From JBJEFI01 sp051873875 (GTDB lineage Bacteria; Bacillota; Bacilli; Bacillales; Bacillaceae_G), in the NCBI GenBank assembly GCA_051873875.1, contig JBJEFI010000120.1, forward strand, positions 1 through 33,582: a stretch of 33,582 nt of DNA. The letters run 5' to 3'. Below the pieces are notes generated by a model. That model searched no databases, was not told where the DNA came from, and saw only the letters and a program-made list of their open reading frames with translations. A program made the translations under genes and the position numbers. Below are positions 30,859 to 33,582 of this stretch, piece after piece (the stretch's first letter is position 1; the number at the start of each line of letters is the position of its first letter).

Positions 30859-30884
30859 AAAGACCACCTAAAGATGGTCTTTAT
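30859..30884. terminator. Terminator between converging genes
   Basis: AAAGACCA at 30859-30866 pairs with TGGTCTTT at 30875-30882. The T run is short in the plus direction; in the minus direction AAAGACCA is also preceded by T in the transcript. Confidence 0.6.
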
Positions 30885-30893
30885 TAGTAGTAT

Positions 30894-31097
30894 TTATTTT
30901 CCATTTGCCCTACGAACTGTAATGGTTTCTCCACCAATGCCCCAATTGTCTGTGTCAACTTCATCAATAACGACAACGGTTGTGTTTGGATTTTTATCAA
31001 GAACGTCGACTAATAATTGGGTTACTCCTTTAATAAGTAATGCTTTTTTCTCTGCAGTTACATTTTCGTTCGTAATTTTAATGTTCACATATGGCAT
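30894..31097 (-). CDS. 4-oxalocrotonate tautomerase-family protein
   Basis: A 67-residue protein: after Met, Pro1 is the catalytic base (MPYVNIKITNENVTAEKKALLIKGVTQLLVDVLDKNPNTTVVVIDEVDTDNWGIGGETITVRR). The fold and size match 4-OT/YwhB-type tautomerases; the W-G-I-G-G motif is seen in many. The start at 31097 is set by the MP- rule and a GGGG site 8 bases upstream, and lies inside the end of the MFS gene (20-base overlap). The substrate is unknown. Confidence 0.85.
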   Translation of the reverse strand: MPYVNIKITNENVTAEKKALLIKGVTQLLVDVLDKNPNTTVVVIDEVDTDNWGIGGETITVRRANGK

Positions 31098-32265
31098 GAT
31101 TATTTCCCCATTTCTTTTGATTTTCAATTTTTAATAGTAAACAAGCACCGATAAATACGAGAGCTGCTGCTCCAGTTAAAGCGATTTTGTAAGTATTTGT
31201 AGATGTGGATACAATTCCAGCAAGGACTGGGCCAACCATTTGACCGAAGGCAAACATAGCGGTTAAGTATCCAATAATTTCATAATGACGTGGGGCACTT
31301 ATCAGTCGAGCATAGGTAGTGACAAGGGTGGTAATTCCCATAAATGTTGCACCAAATAAAATGGCACTCACAATTAAAGCACCTTTATTACTCCAAACAA
31401 CAGGAATCCCAATGCCAATAGCTTGTAAAATCATTGCTAGAAAAAGTACTTGCATATGTCCCCATTTATTCCCTAAAGCTGACCAAATAAGGCAGGATGG
31501 AATGGCAGCAATACCTACTACGACCCAAACGAAAGGGGCATTTTCCTGAAATGCATTCGTTTCTTTGGCAATCGACACGATAAAGGTACCAGTTACAATG
31601 TAGCCTAATCCTTCTAATCCATAAGCAATCATAAGCCAAGAAAAACCTTTTAAAGAAGGTAATTGAATGGAAGTAGGGACTACCTTTTTTTGTTCAGTAA
31701 TAGGCGGTGTAATTTTGAGTGAACCCCAAATAATGATAGCTAGAATAATACTAATAAGTGCCAAACCAATCCATACGCCTTCCCATTGGAAAGAGGTATT
31801 TAATATTGGAGTCATAATTCCTGTTAGAAAAATACCTAATCCAACGCCCCCATAGAAGAGTCCAGAATAAACAGTTTTTCCTTCACGATGAAGTATATCT
31901 AACACAATGCCAGAGATACAAACAAAAACGAAGGCGCTGGCAACTCCAGATAGAAAACGAAGAAGAAACCATAGAAAGTAAGAATGAGTTAGTCCCATTA
32001 AAGCAGTTGTGGCAATGCTGATAAGAAGATTTACTTTTAATAAGGTTAATCGTTTCTTTTGGAAAAATGGCAATCCAGCAAGAAGTGCACCAATTAAATA
32101 ACCAGCATAATTACTCGTTGCAATAGACCCTGCCATTGTATGTGAAAAGGAAAAGGCTTGTTGCATCAATGGCAAAATTGGAGTGTAAGCAAATCGCCCA
32201 ATTCCCATGGCAATCATTAACGCACAAATACCACCTAACAAAATACTGAACGCATTCTTTGACAA
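31078..32265 (-). CDS. MFS transporter (YbfB-like)
   Basis: A 395-residue protein with twelve predicted helices. The opening LLGGICALMIAMGIGRFAYTPILPLMQQAFSFS and the first inner loop FFQKKR fit the YbfB-like branch of the major facilitator superfamily, whose members carry small anions or drugs. The start is TTG at 32265 with GGGAGGTG 5 bases before it. It is co-transcribed with the overlapping tautomerase and divergent from a LysR regulator, the classic regulator-target layout. The substrate is not known. Confidence 0.8.
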   Translation of the reverse strand: MSKNAFSILLGGICALMIAMGIGRFAYTPILPLMQQAFSFSHTMAGSIATSNYAGYLIGALLAGLPFFQKKRLTLLKVNLLISIATTALMGLTHSYFLWFLLRFLSGVASAFVFVCISGIVLDILHREGKTVYSGLFYGGVGLGIFLTGIMTPILNTSFQWEGVWIGLALISIILAIIIWGSLKITPPITEQKKVVPTSIQLPSLKGFSWLMIAYGLEGLGYIVTGTFIVSIAKETNAFQENAPFVWVVVGIAAIPSCLIWSALGNKWGHMQVLFLAMILQAIGIGIPVVWSNKGALIVSAILFGATFMGITTLVTTYARLISAPRHYEIIGYLTAMFAFGQMVGPVLAGIVSTSTNTYKIALTGAAALVFIGACLLLKIENQKKWGNNHAICEH

Positions 32266-32387
32266 ATGAACACCTCCCTTGGGAAAATACTTATATGGAT
32301 AGCGTATCGTAATAGAAGGGGAAGCTATAATATAGAAATAAGATGACTCCTATCTCTTATTTAGATAGCCAAAAGGAGAGGGTTAGT
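32266..32387. promoter_or_regulatory. Divergent control region, MFS/LysR
   Basis: About 120 bases with both promoters. TATAAT near 32327 in the plus direction would serve the LysR gene. GATAGCGTATCG at about 32298-32309 is a partial dyad that could be a LysR binding site (T-N11-A type not firmly seen). Confidence 0.4.
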
Positions 32388-33283
32388 ATGGAATTACATG
32401 AATTACATGTTTTTCAATCTGTCGCTAAGTTAGGAAGTATTTCACAGGCTGCTCGAGAACTTAATTATGCCCAATCAAATATCACAACAAAAATTCAACA
32501 TTTAGAACAGGAGCTTGAAACCATCTTATTTTATCGACATAGCCGAGGCATTACGTTAACGTCCAAAGGCAAAGAATTGCTTCTTTATGCAGAAAAAATT
32601 TTTCATCTAATCGACGAAACGAATAAAGCAATGAAAGATGACCATACACCGACAGGTCCGCTACTGATTGGCTCAATGGAAACAACTGCTGCCGTTCGAT
32701 TACCTACCATTCTTTCTACCTATCATCATCACTATCCAGACGTGGACTTAACTTTAAAAACAGGACAAACAGAGCAGCATGTGGAAGATGTACTTCAATA
32801 TCAATTAGACGGTGCATTTGTAGCTGGTCCAATTGAACACCCAGATTTAATTCAAAAAACAATCATTCAAGAACAACTAGTACTTGTTACAGATATAAAT
32901 CATCCTCCGTTAACATCCATAAAAGATATCCCAAAACGAACATTACTTGTATTTCGTTCGGGTTGCTCTTATCGGGCTAGACTTGAACAACTTATGCATC
33001 AAGAAGGCATCGTTGCAAAAAAACAATGGAATTTGGCATACTTGAGGCAATTATTGGTTGTGTTGCTGCTGGACTGGGCATTAGTTTATTGCCTTTATCT
33101 GTTATTGAGCATCATTTACATAGAGGAAATATTACGTATCATGCTGTTCCAAGCAATTATGCCATTGCAGAAACGGTTTTTATTTACCGAAAAGATTGTT
33201 TAATGACAAAGGCATTTTCTACGTTTCTAGAAGTATGTCAAGATGAGCAACAAAAGGGAGACATTACATGTATACAGAAGTAG
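32388..33283 (+). pseudogene. LysR-family regulator interrupted by a -1 frameshift
   Basis: Start ATG 32388 (AAAGGAGAG before it). The N-terminal winged helix is intact: MELHELHVFQSVAKLGSISQAARELNYAQSNITTKIQHLEQELETILFYRHSRG. The effector domain continues to about residue 212 (SGCSYRARLEQLMHQEGIVAKK) and then leaves the family frame at seven A's (33017-33023). The rest, FGILEAIIGCVAAGLGISLLPLSVIEHH, continues in the -1 frame to a stop at 33283. Read through in the zero frame, the protein ends at 33203 with a hydrophobic, unrelated tail. One lost A, transcript slippage, or -1 ribosomal slippage on A-AAA-AAA would each restore about 297 residues. Its likely target is the divergent MFS-tautomerase pair. 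Confidence 0.8.
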
Positions 33284-33582
33284 AAAAAGCAATTCAATTA
33301 AGAAAAGAAGAAAAGCTAAAGGAATCCAATGAATTATTAGTGACATTAGCAAGGGAATATCCTTATGATCCATTTGTTCAGTATCAATGTGCATGGAGCT
33401 TTGATGCATTAGGGGAGGAAAGAGAGGCAGTTCCTTATTATGAATTAGCGATTGCATTGGGATTAGCGGGAGAAGATTTAGAAGGAGCATTTTTAGGGTT
33501 AGGAAGTACGTATCGAACATTAGGAGAATATGAAAAATCGAAAAAAATATTTGAACAGGCACGAAAAGTGTTTCCAGAAAAT
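33268..33582 (+). CDS. TPR protein, 3' end outside the window
   Basis: The first 105 residues of a tetratricopeptide-repeat protein: MYTEVEKAIQLRKEEKLKESNELLVTLAREYPYDPFVQYQCAWSFDALGEEREAVPYYELAIALGLAGEDLEGAFLGLGSTYRTLGEYEKSKKIFEQARKVFPEN. Three helix pairs with the A-G-Y/F spacing are visible. AAAAGGGAG lies about 8 bases before the ATG, and the start overlaps the LysR end by 16 bases, supporting a real LysR stop at 33283. Likely a cytoplasmic scaffold protein, not otherwise identified. Confidence 0.8.
   Translation, partial: MYTEVEKAIQLRKEEKLKESNELLVTLAREYPYDPFVQYQCAWSFDALGEEREAVPYYELAIALGLAGEDLEGAFLGLGSTYRTLGEYEKSKKIFEQARKVFPEN

Noticed and set aside
1..33582. CRISPR array, tRNA or rRNA genes, prophage, or toxin-antitoxin pairs
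   Set aside because: No regularly spaced repeats, no cloverleaf or rRNA motifs, and no integrase, capsid or toxin-like genes were seen.

Overview
The window looks like the chromosome of a low-GC, spore-forming member of the Bacillales. The evidence is strong AGGAGG-type ribosome-binding sites, A/T-rich third codon positions, GerP-family spore proteins, a YeeI-type YebC protein and an NsrR/Hmp pair. A Lysinibacillus-like Planococcaceae genome is my best guess, but that is inference. No phage, IS transposase, rRNA, tRNA or CRISPR array was seen.

Layout. 1-2300: the tail of an upstream gene and its terminator, then an ECF sigma factor with an overlapping membrane anti-sigma-like gene. 2300-4920: a spore locus with an Hsp20-like gene, three forward GerP-type genes (one GerPC-like) and four tandem short GerPA/PF-like paralogues converging on them. 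5250-14670: a polyamine/GABA locus. It holds a GabT-like aminotransferase and two aldehyde dehydrogenases, a truncated PotD remnant and a small membrane protein. After a long leader with a coupled 28-codon ORF comes potABC, then potD behind its own hairpin and possible promoter. The set fits uptake of putrescine/spermidine and oxidation through GABA to succinate. 14697-15000: a decayed fabZ copy.

15227-21954: a PAP2 phosphatase, an MmpL transporter, an unknown protein, a YitT-family protein with a long structured leader, yeeI, a lipoprotein and a small membrane protein. 22100-24957: adhE behind two identical Rex-type operators, pointing to NADH/NAD+-controlled fermentation. 25124-27462: a lipoprotein, a DUF2087-like protein, a VanY-like carboxypeptidase, a small unknown and a truncated NAD-binding reductase. 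27513-29213: nsrR and hmp, divergent, with two NsrR-like operators (nitric-oxide defence). 29737-33582: two small membrane-associated unknowns, a tautomerase overlapping an MFS transporter, a divergent LysR regulator broken by a -1 shift at an A7 tract, and the start of a TPR protein.

Most material is ordinary core and accessory genome. The points most worth a second look are the GerP paralogue array, the yitT leader with mutually exclusive pairings, the potA leader with its coupled peptide, the paired Rex and NsrR operators, the LysR frameshift at a slippery site, and several gene remnants (potD, fabZ, rmlD-like).
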